NCBI GenBank assembly: GCA_947570505.1
Contig: CANOTH010000001.1
Span: forward strand, 53,941-117,940
Direction of reading: 5' to 3'
DNA length: 64,000 nucleotides
From: an uncultured Candidatus Saccharibacteria bacterium
GTDB lineage: Bacteria; Patescibacteriota; Saccharimonadia; Saccharimonadales; Saccharimonadaceae
Shown: piece after piece, positions 8,584-15,984 of the stretch
How positions within the stretch are numbered: the first letter of the stretch is position 1
How the letters are laid out: the number at the start of each line of letters is the position of its first letter
Notes under the pieces: model-generated
Databases searched by the model: none
The model's input: the letters and a program-made list of their open reading frames with translations, nothing else
What the model was told of the DNA's origin: nothing
Translations under genes and position numbers: made by a program

Positions 8584-8790
8584 ACTTCGTCCGTAGCGGG
8601 AATGTCAACTTGAACAACGGTGCTTTGCGGGGCTATGGTGAGTCTGGCTGGGGTTGGTCGCGCTCGGCGGTGGCTTATGGTTCTGCTACCTCGGCTAATG
8701 CCTACCAACTATACTTTAATCCTTCCGTCGTCCATCCATCCAACGGCCCGAACAATCGTTACAACGGTTTCCCCGTCCGCCTGTTTTGTC
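8584..8790 (+). repeat. Silent variable-domain cassette 1
   Basis: The cassette opens with ACTTCGTCCGTAGCGGG and stays open in the frame RSGNVNLNNGALRGYG... to NRYNGFPVRLFC. It is about 70 codons of a lectin-like (FISUMP/C-type-lectin style) C-terminal domain. No promoter, ribosome site or start codon belongs to it, and an in-frame ATG at 8478 lies inside the putative RNA. Its 3' constant end is degraded compared with the other copies (CGCCTGTTTTG instead of CGCTGTTTGG). It is followed by a perfect 31-nt hairpin. Confidence 0.8.
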
Positions 8791-8844
8791 GCGGTTCGGT
8801 GCCGATCTTTTTATATCTAGTTCTTCGCTCAAGGGCGCAGAACA

Positions 8845-8875
8845 GTTGAACTTGTAATATCATTACAAGTTCAAC
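8845..8875. repeat. Perfect 14-bp inverted repeat (hairpin or cruciform) after cassette 1
   Basis: GTTGAACTTGTAAT and ATTACAAGTTCAAC are exact inverted copies around a 3-nt centre. There is no T run, so it is not an ordinary terminator. A weaker relative (TTGCAATGATCGTTACAA) follows cassette 4 at about 12910-12927. Diversity-generating retroelements need a hairpin just after the variable repeat, and the resemblance is suggestive only. Confidence 0.6.
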
Positions 8876-8918
8876 CTATGGTTTACAGAGGTAAATTCAT
8901 ATTAATCCCGGCTTAATT

Positions 8919-9131
8919 ACCGTCCGTAGCGGGCTCGTCAACTTAAACCTCGGCTCACTGGGATACTCGGGCAACTTTGGCTACGACTGGTCGCGTACTG
9001 CTATCTCTTACTCGTCACCGACCTCTGCTCGCTCTTACTGGTTTGAGTTTAATGCCTCAGTGTCTCGCCCGTCCCTCGGCCCGAACGGTCGTTACATCGG
9101 TCTCCCCGTCCGCTGTTTGGTAATACTAGTT
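8919..9131 (+). repeat. Silent variable-domain cassette 2
   Basis: It shares the CGTCCGTAGCGGG start and the CCCCGTCCGCTGTTTGGTA end with the other copies. The frame is open throughout: RSGLVNLNLGSLGYSGNFG ... NGRYIGLPVRCLVILV. The middle differs from cassette 1 at most codons, while the aromatic and serine scaffold (DWSRT, YSSPTSA) is kept. It has no start signals and lies in tandem with cassette 1, about 130 bp after it. Confidence 0.8.
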
Positions 9132-9237
9132 GATGTCTTACAACTCTAACTATACAACCTCAAGGGGTTATTTTGTTTAAGTAATTCTCATATGTTTGTT
9201 GAGCTAACACAAGCTTAGAATTGGCCTTTTCGTAATT

Positions 9238-9429
9238 AGTATACCAGACAGCGGACGGGGAAACCTTGCCAACGAGAATCGTCAGTCGAAGTACCGACAT
9301 ACTGTAGCATAACCCCAAGACGATGAGCTACCCCTATTTGCATAGCGACACTCGACCAATTATTCCCCACTGTACTCAGACGTCTTACTGAGCTATGGCT
9401 TATAGCCACAAGCCCGCTACGGACGAAGT
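9238..9429 (-). repeat. Silent variable-domain cassette 3 (inverted, most divergent)
   Basis: On the minus strand it begins ACTTCGTCCGTAGCGGG (9429) and ends GGTTTCCCCGTCCGCTGTCT (before 9238). Between these ends the frame is fully open (RSGLVAISHSSVRRLST ... DSRWQGFPVRCLVY). It shares very little of the WSR/YSSPTSA scaffold, so it is the most changed copy. Its orientation is opposite to cassettes 1 and 2. Confidence 0.75.
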
Positions 9430-9451
9430 TTCTTCTAAGCTACAAAAACAG

Positions 9452-9479
9452 CAAAAAGACCCAACCGCAGTCAGGTCTT
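9452..9479 (-). terminator. Terminator of the 274-aa hypothetical gene
   Basis: On the minus strand AAGACC, an 11-nt loop and GGGTCTT are followed by TTTTGC, just after the stop at 9491. Confidence 0.6.
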
Positions 9480-9490
9480 AGGTGCCACTT

Positions 9491-10315
9491 CTAGTTGCGA
9501 AATTCTTGCCAGTGGCGAATTTGGGTCCTTTTGGTATTATAATGTACGAGATGCAGATCGCCGATTTCTGCCCGGATGCCATATTGCTTACCGTTAGAAG
9601 TTTCTTTGGAGAATGTTTGCCACTCCGCCAAGATTTCTTGGCCTAACCAGCGCTCACCGACTTGTCCAGCATCATCAAGTTCAATCGCAAGAGTTGGCAC
9701 TAGTTGTACCACATTTCTACTATCAGTGCGGCGCCATTTGTAAACGGAGTGGTGTTTCCAATCAATAAAACCACTGCGCGCCAACGGATCGATATCCGCA
9801 ATGTAGACGTGTTTCCCAATGACCAAAAGCGGCATATCGTCATCAACCACCAAGAGCCGTCCCACATTTTCCTCACCAAACGGCGCACTAGTCATCTTAA
9901 TACCAAGATGTTCCAAAGTAATGCGGAGCTGGCATTCAACATCCTGCAGATTATTGCCGTTACAGCTCGCTAGGATTGCTCGGGCATACCTAAACGGAAT
10001 TTGAAATTGGTAGGCTTCACTACAGGCCAAGGACAAGCGCTCATCAAGTGCTAGTTTATACCATTGAGCAGTGTCTATAGCTAACTCTTCGACCTCCGCA
10101 GTCAAAACTGGCCAGAAGAAATCACGATTAGCAAGCCGCACAATTAGCATCCAACAAGTAAAAATTTGTGCACTAACCTTGCTAAAAAGATAGATCTGAC
10201 CTTTGGTCATTCCTGTTACTATACTAGCTTCAAGATAATCGTCAAAACTAGGATAAGCCTGAAGCAAATCCTGGCTTCTCTCTTGATTAAGAGATTTTCT
10301 GGGGTCAGTAATCAT
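9491..10315 (-). CDS. Hypothetical protein, 274 aa
   Basis: I do not recognise this protein. I place the start at ATG 10315 (MITDPRKSLNQ) because GGAGGAGGG lies eight to fourteen bases upstream. A longer frame to 10408 adds 31 hydrophobic residues and would overlap the promoter area. The product is soluble. The first half is helical (FDDYLEASIVTG, YQFQIPFRYARAILASC). The second half is beta-rich, with VGRLLVVDDDMPLLVIGKHV and a tryptophan-rich stretch near VYKWRR. It sits alone, between the cassette cluster and two tRNA genes, and ends in its own terminator. Confidence 0.7.
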   Translation of the reverse strand: MITDPRKSLNQERSQDLLQAYPSFDDYLEASIVTGMTKGQIYLFSKVSAQIFTCWMLIVRLANRDFFWPVLTAEVEELAIDTAQWYKLALDERLSLACSEAYQFQIPFRYARAILASCNGNNLQDVECQLRITLEHLGIKMTSAPFGEENVGRLLVVDDDMPLLVIGKHVYIADIDPLARSGFIDWKHHSVYKWRRTDSRNVVQLVPTLAIELDDAGQVGERWLGQEILAEWQTFSKETSNGKQYGIRAEIGDLHLVHYNTKRTQIRHWQEFRN

Positions 10316-10453
10316 AGTATCCCTCCTCCATGATTTGTCAATGTACACCAAAATGGTTCCTTCCCCTATTATATCAATAATAATTGAGATCAGTGAAAAA
10401 TCACTCATTTAATCTTCCCTTTTTGGAACAATGGTGGTATAATGCGAAGAGAC

Positions 10454-10530
10454 GGGTCGGTAGCTCAGATGGTTAGAGCACGGGCCTCTTAAGCCTGGTG
10501 TCGTGGGTTCGATTCCCACCCGACTCACCA
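10454..10530 (+). tRNA. tRNA-Lys(CTT)
   Basis: Acceptor GGGTCGG pairs with CCGACTC. D arm GCTC/GAGC, anticodon loop CTCTTAA (anticodon CTT), T arm GTGGGTTCGATTCCCAC and encoded CCA are all present. Confidence 0.95.
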
Positions 10531-10559
10531 CGTCTAGTTGTCACATTTAGTACAAAAGT

Positions 10560-10583
10560 GAGACCTGTCGAGGGTCTTATTTT
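10560..10583 (+). terminator. Terminator after tRNA-Lys
   Basis: GAGACC, loop TGTCGA, then GGGTCTTATTTT gives a short hairpin followed by a T-rich tract between the two tRNA genes. A new TATAAT (10589-10594) follows for tRNA-Arg. Confidence 0.6.
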
Positions 10584-10606
10584 GTGTTATAATGGTATAG
10601 AGGTAT

Positions 10607-10683
10607 GTGCCCGTAGCTCAGTTGGATAGAGCACCAGCTTCCGGAGCTGGGTGTCGCACGTTCGAATCGTGTCGGGCATACCA
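10607..10683 (+). tRNA. tRNA-Arg(CCG)
   Basis: Acceptor GTGCCCG pairs with CGGGCAT (one G-T pair). The anticodon arm is CCAGC-TTCCGGA-GCTGG, giving anticodon CCG. The T arm contains GTTCGAATC and CCA is encoded. The gene has its own TATAAT about 12 bp upstream. Confidence 0.95.
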
Positions 10684-10710
10684 TCACACTACTGAAGGAA
10701 GATACAAGTG

Positions 10711-11763
10711 ATGAAGATTTTGGAAAATATACCGATTGCTAAGCTCACGACAATACGTTTGGGGGGCAAGGCACGATATGTAATAGAAGCTCAAAGTCTT
10801 GATGACATAGAGTCAGCTTTTGACTTTGCTAAGGAGCGCAGTTTGCCAGTTTGGGTCATGGGTGGCGGAGCCAATACCATTGGTCGGGATGAGGGTTTTG
10901 ATGGTGTAATTATTCTGAATCGTCTGCGCGGTATTTGTATTAATGACCTAGATCATAGTGCGAAGCTGCCAAATGAAGTGACTTTCACTGCAATGGCTGG
11001 CGAAAACTGGGATGATCTAGTGCAAGCAGCTTGCGAGTTGGGATATTCAGGCATTGAAGCCATGAGCATGATTCCTGGCACAGTGGGAGCAGCGCCGGTA
11101 CAAAATATCGGAGCTTACGGACAGGATATCTCTAAGATAATTGAACACGTTGAGGCTTACGATACTCAGACCGGTGATTTGGTGAAAATTACAAAGCCAG
11201 AAATGCAGATGGGTTATCGACACACTCGCTTCAACTATGGCATTGATGCAGGGCGATTTGTGATTTTATCGGTAACTATCCGCTTATGCAAAGGTTGCCT
11301 GCAGCCTCCGTTTTATAATTCTCTACAAAGATATGTGGAAAATATGCATGAGACGAATTTTTCTCCAGAGAATATTCGCCGCATGATATGTAAAATTCGT
11401 AAAGAAAAGCTGCCAGATCCAGCCGAGATTGCCAGTGCTGGTAGCTTCTTTAAGAATGTTTATGTCGATCAAGCTGAGGCTGATGCAGCCGAAGCTAGGG
11501 GAATTCCGGTCTGGCGCGATGCGGATGGTAAGGGCAAAATTAATTCCGGATGGTTAATTGAGGCTTGTGGACTGAAGGGTGCTGAGCTGGATGGTTTCCG
11601 GGTTAGTGACAAGGCGGCTTTGGTGTTGATTAACGAAAAAGCTACAAGCTATGCCCAGCTAGAAAAAGCCCGGGCAAAAATTATTGAAGCAGTAAAAAAT
11701 AAGTCTGGCTATGTTTTGCAGCAGGAGCCGGTAGAGATACCAACTGGAGCAAAGATGATTTAA
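10711..11763 (+). CDS. murB: UDP-N-acetylenolpyruvoylglucosamine reductase
   Basis: MurB reduces UDP-GlcNAc-enolpyruvate to UDP-MurNAc with FAD and NADPH, the second committed step of peptidoglycan synthesis. The FAD-binding half shows TTIRLGGKARYV (residues about 11-22), GGGANTIGRDEGFDG and SMIPGTVGAAPVQNIGAYG. The C-terminal half carries SAGSFFKNVYV, whose serine is the usual proton donor. Length (about 350 aa) fits type I MurB. I prefer ATG 10711 to the adjacent GTG 10708; both suit the GAAGGA ribosome site. It begins 27 bp after tRNA-Arg and is followed by folD in the same direction. Confidence 0.95.
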   Translation: MKILENIPIAKLTTIRLGGKARYVIEAQSLDDIESAFDFAKERSLPVWVMGGGANTIGRDEGFDGVIILNRLRGICINDLDHSAKLPNEVTFTAMAGENWDDLVQAACELGYSGIEAMSMIPGTVGAAPVQNIGAYGQDISKIIEHVEAYDTQTGDLVKITKPEMQMGYRHTRFNYGIDAGRFVILSVTIRLCKGCLQPPFYNSLQRYVENMHETNFSPENIRRMICKIRKEKLPDPAEIASAGSFFKNVYVDQAEADAAEARGIPVWRDADGKGKINSGWLIEACGLKGAELDGFRVSDKAALVLINEKATSYAQLEKARAKIIEAVKNKSGYVLQQEPVEIPTGAKMI

Positions 11764-11803
11764 GGCCAATTTATCTCTGTAAAAATCAAATAGGAGTCAG
11801 GAA

Positions 11804-12670
11804 ATGAAGATTTTGAATGGTGCCGAACTGGCGGGCTACATGAAAGAAAATCAAGCGCATCAAGTGCGAGCTTTGCAAGCTAAGAAGATCCAGCCAAGGC
11901 TAGTAATTATTCGCGATAGTGATCAACCCGTGATCGCAAAATACGTACGTCTAAAGAAGCGATACGGTGAGGATATTGGTATAGCTGTAGAAGATCTGCT
12001 AGTGGATGATGTGTCGGGTGCGATTGAATATAGTAGTGGAAGGACTGATGTGCATGGCATGATTGTCCAGCTGCCATTAAAATGTTCAATGCAGACGGAT
12101 GAAATAATCGCCCAGATTAGCCCTGCAAAAGACGTTGACGGGCTAGCAACTGATATTCATTTAATGAATAATGTTAAAAATGATTATTCATCTGGTGATA
12201 TATTTTCTGAGAAAAATCAGCCTCGTTTTGAGTCTGCTACAGCCACCGCGATTAATTGGTTGATGGCCGGCTACGACATTAAACTAGATGGTCGAAAAAT
12301 CGCCATCGTGGGGCATGGGCGGCTGGTGGGAGCACCACTGGAACGGATGTGGAAGAATTCGGGCTATGATGTGCGGATTTTTGATAAAGGTGACGATTTA
12401 GCGGAGCTACGAGATTTTGATGTGATTGTTAGTGCAACTGGTGTACCACATTTAATTAAAAACGGTATGGTGAAAACTGGGGCGGTAGTCGTGGATGCTG
12501 GGACAGCGAGCGAAGGTGGGGTGTTGGTGGGTGACGTAGAAGAATCGGTGCGAGAGCGAGATGATCTGGCCGCAATTACTCCAAAAATAGGTGGAGTGGG
12601 GCCGCTGACAGTAGCAGCTTTATTTGAACATGTGTTAATTGCGGCAAATCATACTACTTCTGGCCTTTAG
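11804..12670 (+). CDS. folD: Bifunctional methylenetetrahydrofolate dehydrogenase/cyclohydrolase
   Basis: FolD interconverts 5,10-methylene-THF and 10-formyl-THF. The catalytic half has VRLKKRYGEDIGI (Lys of the active site), GMIVQLPLK and the DVDGL signature. The NADP-binding half has KIAIVGHGRLVGAPL and the family-ending PKIGGVGPLTVAAL. At 288 aa it is normal length. An extra stretch around NDYSSGDIFSEKNQ lies in a variable loop and is encoded by a copy of the short palindromic repeat (12183-12203). It is preceded by AGGAGTCAGG and follows murB by 40 bp, probably in one transcript. Confidence 0.93.
   Translation: MKILNGAELAGYMKENQAHQVRALQAKKIQPRLVIIRDSDQPVIAKYVRLKKRYGEDIGIAVEDLLVDDVSGAIEYSSGRTDVHGMIVQLPLKCSMQTDEIIAQISPAKDVDGLATDIHLMNNVKNDYSSGDIFSEKNQPRFESATATAINWLMAGYDIKLDGRKIAIVGHGRLVGAPLERMWKNSGYDVRIFDKGDDLAELRDFDVIVSATGVPHLIKNGMVKTGAVVVDAGTASEGGVLVGDVEESVRERDDLAAITPKIGGVGPLTVAALFEHVLIAANHTTSGL
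12183..12203 (+). repeat. Short palindromic repeat, copy a (inside folD)
   Basis: ATTATTCATCTGGTGATATA is shared with copies at 16048, 18899 and 19408 (inverted). Here it is read in frame as DYSSGDI within FolD. The core ATTCATCTGGTGATATA is identical in all four copies. Confidence 0.85.
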
Positions 12671-12694
12671 CTAAAAACCGTCCCAAAAGAGATG

Positions 12695-12906
12695 ACTTCG
12701 TCCGTAGCGGGTGGATTAATCTTAATAATAGCGCTCTGAGGAGCTTCGGCTTCGATGGCGACGGTTGGTCTCGTGTTGCTAGTACTTACTCGTCACCTAC
12801 CTCTGCTACTGCTTACTACCTCTACTTCAATCCTTCAGATGTTGGCTCGTCCCGCAGTAACCCTCGTTGGCAAGGTTTCCCCGTCCGCTGTTTGGTAATA
12901 CTAGTT
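12695..12906 (+). repeat. Silent variable-domain cassette 4
   Basis: It starts ACTTCGTCCGTAGCGGG and ends CCGTCCGCTGTTTGGTAATA-CTAGTT, 24 bp after the folD stop. The open frame reads RSGWINLNNSALRSFGFDG ... PRWQGFPVRCLVILV. It keeps the WSR, YSSPTSATAY and YFNPS scaffold, with different residues between. No start codon or ribosome site belongs to it. Confidence 0.8.
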
Positions 12907-12978
12907 GCTTGCAATGATCGTTACAAATAATGGTGATTTTAAAAATTCATCACTTTTTAATAGTATTTTTGAAAAATC

Positions 12979-13142
12979 GTGTTATAATAGAAGACGGTGT
13001 TAATTGACACGGTACATTGAAATTCGTTATATTATTTATGCTAACTCTATTTTATTTACGATTGATTCTGTCTGGCAGTGTCAGGTATAGGAAAATCCTA
13101 TTTCTGAAACTGCTCGACAGCAGAAATAAATATTAGAGGAGG
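12979..13142 (+). promoter_or_regulatory. Promoter and structured leader of the 13151 gene
   Basis: TATAAT (12984-12989) starts a leader of roughly 160 nt. Just before the strong AGAGGAGG ribosome site (13135-13142) lies an extended hairpin, 13068-13120. It is built from CTGTC/GACAG, GCAGT/ACTGC, TCAG/CTGA and ATAGGA/TCCTAT around an AAA loop, with only 1-2 nt bulges. This is not a terminator because no T run follows. It could control stability or translation of the downstream pair of small genes. Confidence 0.55.
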
Positions 13143-13150
13143 CATTTGTG

Positions 13151-13555
13151 ATGAAAAATGCAAAACAACATGAAACTATCGATCAAGGCGCCAGCGACAA
13201 AGGCGACAGCCCAAAGCGCGTCTGGAGCTTCTTTCCAAAAACCATGGCTGAAGTGCCGTCTGTGGAGGTATTGCGATCTTGGGGGAGAAAAAACTTGCAG
13301 TACATGTCCAAACATTGGGAAGCGGTTTTAGCGAAAAGTGGCAGTGCTGCTACCTGCTTGCTCTCAACCGATGTGATATATCGGCTCATGCAGAACATCG
13401 GGCAAGCTCTGGTGATGGCGGATGATGCTTTTCCGTTGATTCCGGATTTACGTCTCAAGGATAACTGGGCAGAGGTTGGCGAGACAATTGTTTCTTGTTT
13501 CTTACGAAATTATCTGTGCGGCCGGGATGAAATACCGTCGACTAAAGCCATATAA
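13151..13555 (+). CDS. Hypothetical protein, 134 aa
   Basis: I do not recognise this soluble, mostly helical protein (EVLRSWGRKNLQYMSKHW, TDVIYRLMQNIGQALVMADD). ATG 13151 follows AGAGGAGG by 8 bp; an adjacent GTG at 13148 is possible. Its last 29 bp overlap the next frame, whose best start is ATG 13527. The two products may be translationally coupled, or they may be one ancestral protein split by a frameshift. A long structured leader precedes it. Confidence 0.6.
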   Translation: MKNAKQHETIDQGASDKGDSPKRVWSFFPKTMAEVPSVEVLRSWGRKNLQYMSKHWEAVLAKSGSAATCLLSTDVIYRLMQNIGQALVMADDAFPLIPDLRLKDNWAEVGETIVSCFLRNYLCGRDEIPSTKAI

Positions 13556-13835
13556 GGCCAAAATATTAAGCCTAACTAAGTCAGAAATCCCGCCCGAGAC
13601 AAGAGAGGTTAATGTGCAAATCATTGATGCAGATGAGAATTGCAAATTCGAGCAAACGACTTACGATTTGTATTCGCCGTATATCATGAAGACTACCGAA
13701 GTAACTTACTTCGGTACACATCCGGATGCGATGGCAGTTTGGGCGGATCTCTGCGGGACTTTTTATCCTTTATTCCGCATAAATGAAGAGATGCAGGGTG
13801 TTTTGCGACATTACTTTAGCACCACAAAGGCATAA
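13527..13835 (+). CDS. Hypothetical protein, 102 aa, overlapping the previous gene
   Basis: From ATG 13527 the frame reads MKYRRLKPYKAKILSLTKSE and then a beta-rich part (REVNVQIIDADENCKFEQTT, TTEVTYFGTHPDAMAVWADL). No ribosome site precedes the ATG, which fits coupling to the overlapping upstream gene or a frameshifted continuation of it. Function unknown. A strong terminator follows 20 bp after the stop. Confidence 0.5.
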   Translation: MKYRRLKPYKAKILSLTKSEIPPETREVNVQIIDADENCKFEQTTYDLYSPYIMKTTEVTYFGTHPDAMAVWADLCGTFYPLFRINEEMQGVLRHYFSTTKA

Positions 13836-13855
13836 TTGTCTTATAGCGAATTCCG

Positions 13856-13884
13856 AGGTCCCGGCTGAACAGTCGGGACCTTTT
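13856..13884 (+). terminator. Rho-independent terminator
   Basis: AGGTCCCG, a 10-nt loop and CGGGACCT are followed by TTT. It ends the 13151-13835 transcript and touches the convergent lepA stop at 13883. Confidence 0.8.
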
Positions 13885-15670
13885 AATCACGTTTCAGCAT
13901 GACCGTAAAAGCTTCGCTCGGGATATCAATTTTACCAAATCGTTTCATGCGTGCCTTACCACGTTTTTGCTTTTCTAGTAATTTGGCTTTACGATCACGA
14001 TCACCAGTATGAATTTTGACCGTAACGTCTTTGCGGTAAGCACCAATGGTCTCGCGCGCGATGATTTTGGCGCCGATTGCTGCTTGCAAGGCTACTTCGT
14101 AGTTTTGGCGCGGAATGACTTCTTTGAGCTTCTTGGTAATTTCCCTACCCAGCGCATCGGCTTCGCTACGATGACATATAATACTCAGAGCATCCATACG
14201 ATTGCCCGCTACCAAAAAATCTAGACGCACTAAATCTTCAGGGCGATAATCACAGAGCTCATAGTTGAAACTAGCATACCCGGAGGTGATACTTTTGAGT
14301 TGATCATAAAAATCCGTCAACAAATTCGCCATTGGCGCTTCAAAATCAATCACGGCACGATCTTCAATGTAACTAAGGTTGGTTTGATGACCGCGTTTTT
14401 CGTTAATGAGGTTCAGTACTCCACCAATCATATTCTGTGGCAAGATGATTTCGCCCTTCACCCACGGCTCGCGGATTTCTAGAATTGTCGATTGATCAGG
14501 TAGATCAGCGGCGGAACGAATATTTAATTCTTCGCCACTAGTAGTGGTGACTTCATAATTAGTGGATGGGTTAGTGATAATCAGATCGAGATTAAACTCT
14601 CGCTCAAGGCGCTCCTTGATGATATCCATATGTAGTAGACCCAGGAACCCAATTCGTAAGCCAAAGCCTAAAACTGGAGAATTCTCTGGCTCGTAGACGA
14701 GAGCAGAATCAGACATTGCTAGCTTTTCTACGGCTTCTTTGAGATCATCATATTGATCATTGGAGACTGGGAAAAAACCTGCGTAGACGAACGGCAAAAC
14801 ATTTTTATAACCCGGGAGAGGCTGCTTGGCAGGAGTCTTAGCTAGAGTAATGGTATCACCAACTTTGGCCTCACGGGTGGTTTTGAGGTTGGTAACGATA
14901 TAGCCAATAGCACCTTCCTCTAGGTAATCTTTGGGGGTCATTTTGGGAGTCAAGACTCCAACCTCTAGGGCCAAACCATTTGCTTCGGCCGCCATCATGC
15001 GAATTTCGTCGCCTTTTACGAGCTTGCCTTCAAAAATCCGTACATAGAGCACCACTCCGCGATAATCATCGAAATAAGAATCGAAGATTAATGCCCTTAA
15101 TTCTGGAGCAGAATTAGTGTTTGATGCTCTAGGCGCAGGAGCTTTCTTAATAATTGCATTGAGGATGTCGGTGACACCTTGGCCAGTTTTGCCTGAAGCT
15201 AAGATGATTTCTTCCGCAGGGCAGCCGAGGAGGTTGACAATCTGTGCAGTGACTTTTTCTATATCGGCCGCCGGAAGGTCGACTTTATTAATCACGGGAA
15301 TAATATATAAATCTTGTTCTAGAGCTAGATAAACATTAGCCAAAGTTTGAGCCTGAATTCCTTGAGTAGCATCAACTACTAGCACTGCAGTTTCGACGGC
15401 TTGCAGCGAACGCGAGACCTCATAAGAAAAATCCACGTGTCCCGGAGTATCAATTAAATTTAACTCATAGCCTTGCCAGTGCATTTGGACAGGCGCAAGT
15501 TTGATTGTGATGCCCTTTTCGCGCTCAAGTTCCATAGAATCAAGGAGTTGCGACTTCATTTCGCGCTTTGAAACCGTGCCAGTCAATTCCATCATGCGAT
15601 CAGCAATAGTCGATTTGCCATGATCAATGTGAGCAATGATACAAAAATTACGAATTTTATCAGGATTCAT
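13883..15670 (-). CDS. lepA: Elongation factor 4 (LepA)
   Basis: EF4 is a translational GTPase that acts on stalled or assembling ribosomes. The 595-aa protein has G1 AHIDHGKST (residues 13-21), G3 DTPGH, G4 NKVD and the ITIKLAPV switch region. Domains II-III and the LepA-specific C-terminal domain follow, the latter ending with the basic segment RDRKAKLLEKQKRGKARMK. Length matches the family. The gene is leaderless (TATAAT, 7 bp, ATG). Cassette 5 lies in its upstream region. Confidence 0.96.
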   Translation of the reverse strand: MNPDKIRNFCIIAHIDHGKSTIADRMMELTGTVSKREMKSQLLDSMELEREKGITIKLAPVQMHWQGYELNLIDTPGHVDFSYEVSRSLQAVETAVLVVDATQGIQAQTLANVYLALEQDLYIIPVINKVDLPAADIEKVTAQIVNLLGCPAEEIILASGKTGQGVTDILNAIIKKAPAPRASNTNSAPELRALIFDSYFDDYRGVVLYVRIFEGKLVKGDEIRMMAAEANGLALEVGVLTPKMTPKDYLEEGAIGYIVTNLKTTREAKVGDTITLAKTPAKQPLPGYKNVLPFVYAGFFPVSNDQYDDLKEAVEKLAMSDSALVYEPENSPVLGFGLRIGFLGLLHMDIIKERLEREFNLDLIITNPSTNYEVTTTSGEELNIRSAADLPDQSTILEIREPWVKGEIILPQNMIGGVLNLINEKRGHQTNLSYIEDRAVIDFEAPMANLLTDFYDQLKSITSGYASFNYELCDYRPEDLVRLDFLVAGNRMDALSIICHRSEADALGREITKKLKEVIPRQNYEVALQAAIGAKIIARETIGAYRKDVTVKIHTGDRDRKAKLLEKQKRGKARMKRFGKIDIPSEAFTVMLKRD

Positions 15671-15730
15671 AGAGATAATTATAACACATTTTTTGGATTT
15701 ATTGGATGCGATCGACCGCTAGTACTTGCC

Positions 15731-15945
15731 AACTAGTATTACCAAACAGCGGACGGGGAAACCGTACCAACGAGTGTACGGGCCGTCGGACGGGTAGACA
15801 CCGGAGGCATTTGCGAGGAGGTCGTAAGATGTAGCTGAAGTAGGTGACGAGTAAGCTTTAGTAGTACGAGACCAACCGCGACCATCGCTACCAAAGCTCC
15901 TCAGAGAACCGCTGTACAAATTGACGTCCCCGCTACGGACGAAGT
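15731..15945 (-). repeat. Silent variable-domain cassette 5
   Basis: On the minus strand it starts ACTTCGTCCGTAGCGGG (15945) and ends CGTCCGCTGTTTGGTAATAC-TAGTT (15731). The open frame is RSGDVNLYSGSLRSFG ... RWYGFPVRCLVILV. It lies between the divergent lepA and tilS genes with no start signals of its own. It is closest to cassette 4 at its 5' side (SLRSFG versus ALRSFG). Confidence 0.8.
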
Positions 15946-15984
15946 CAAGTATAGCTAGTTAGAGGCATGATATAATCATGTTTA

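Noticed and set aside
8478..8849. 123-codon open frame across cassette 1
   Set aside because: Its ATG lies inside the putative RNA with no ribosome site. The open part is explained by the cassette frame, which recurs without starts at five other places.
8584..9429. A complete diversity-generating retroelement
   Set aside because: No reverse transcriptase, accessory protein or template repeat is visible, and cassettes differ at far more than adenine positions. Only a DGR-like resemblance is claimed.
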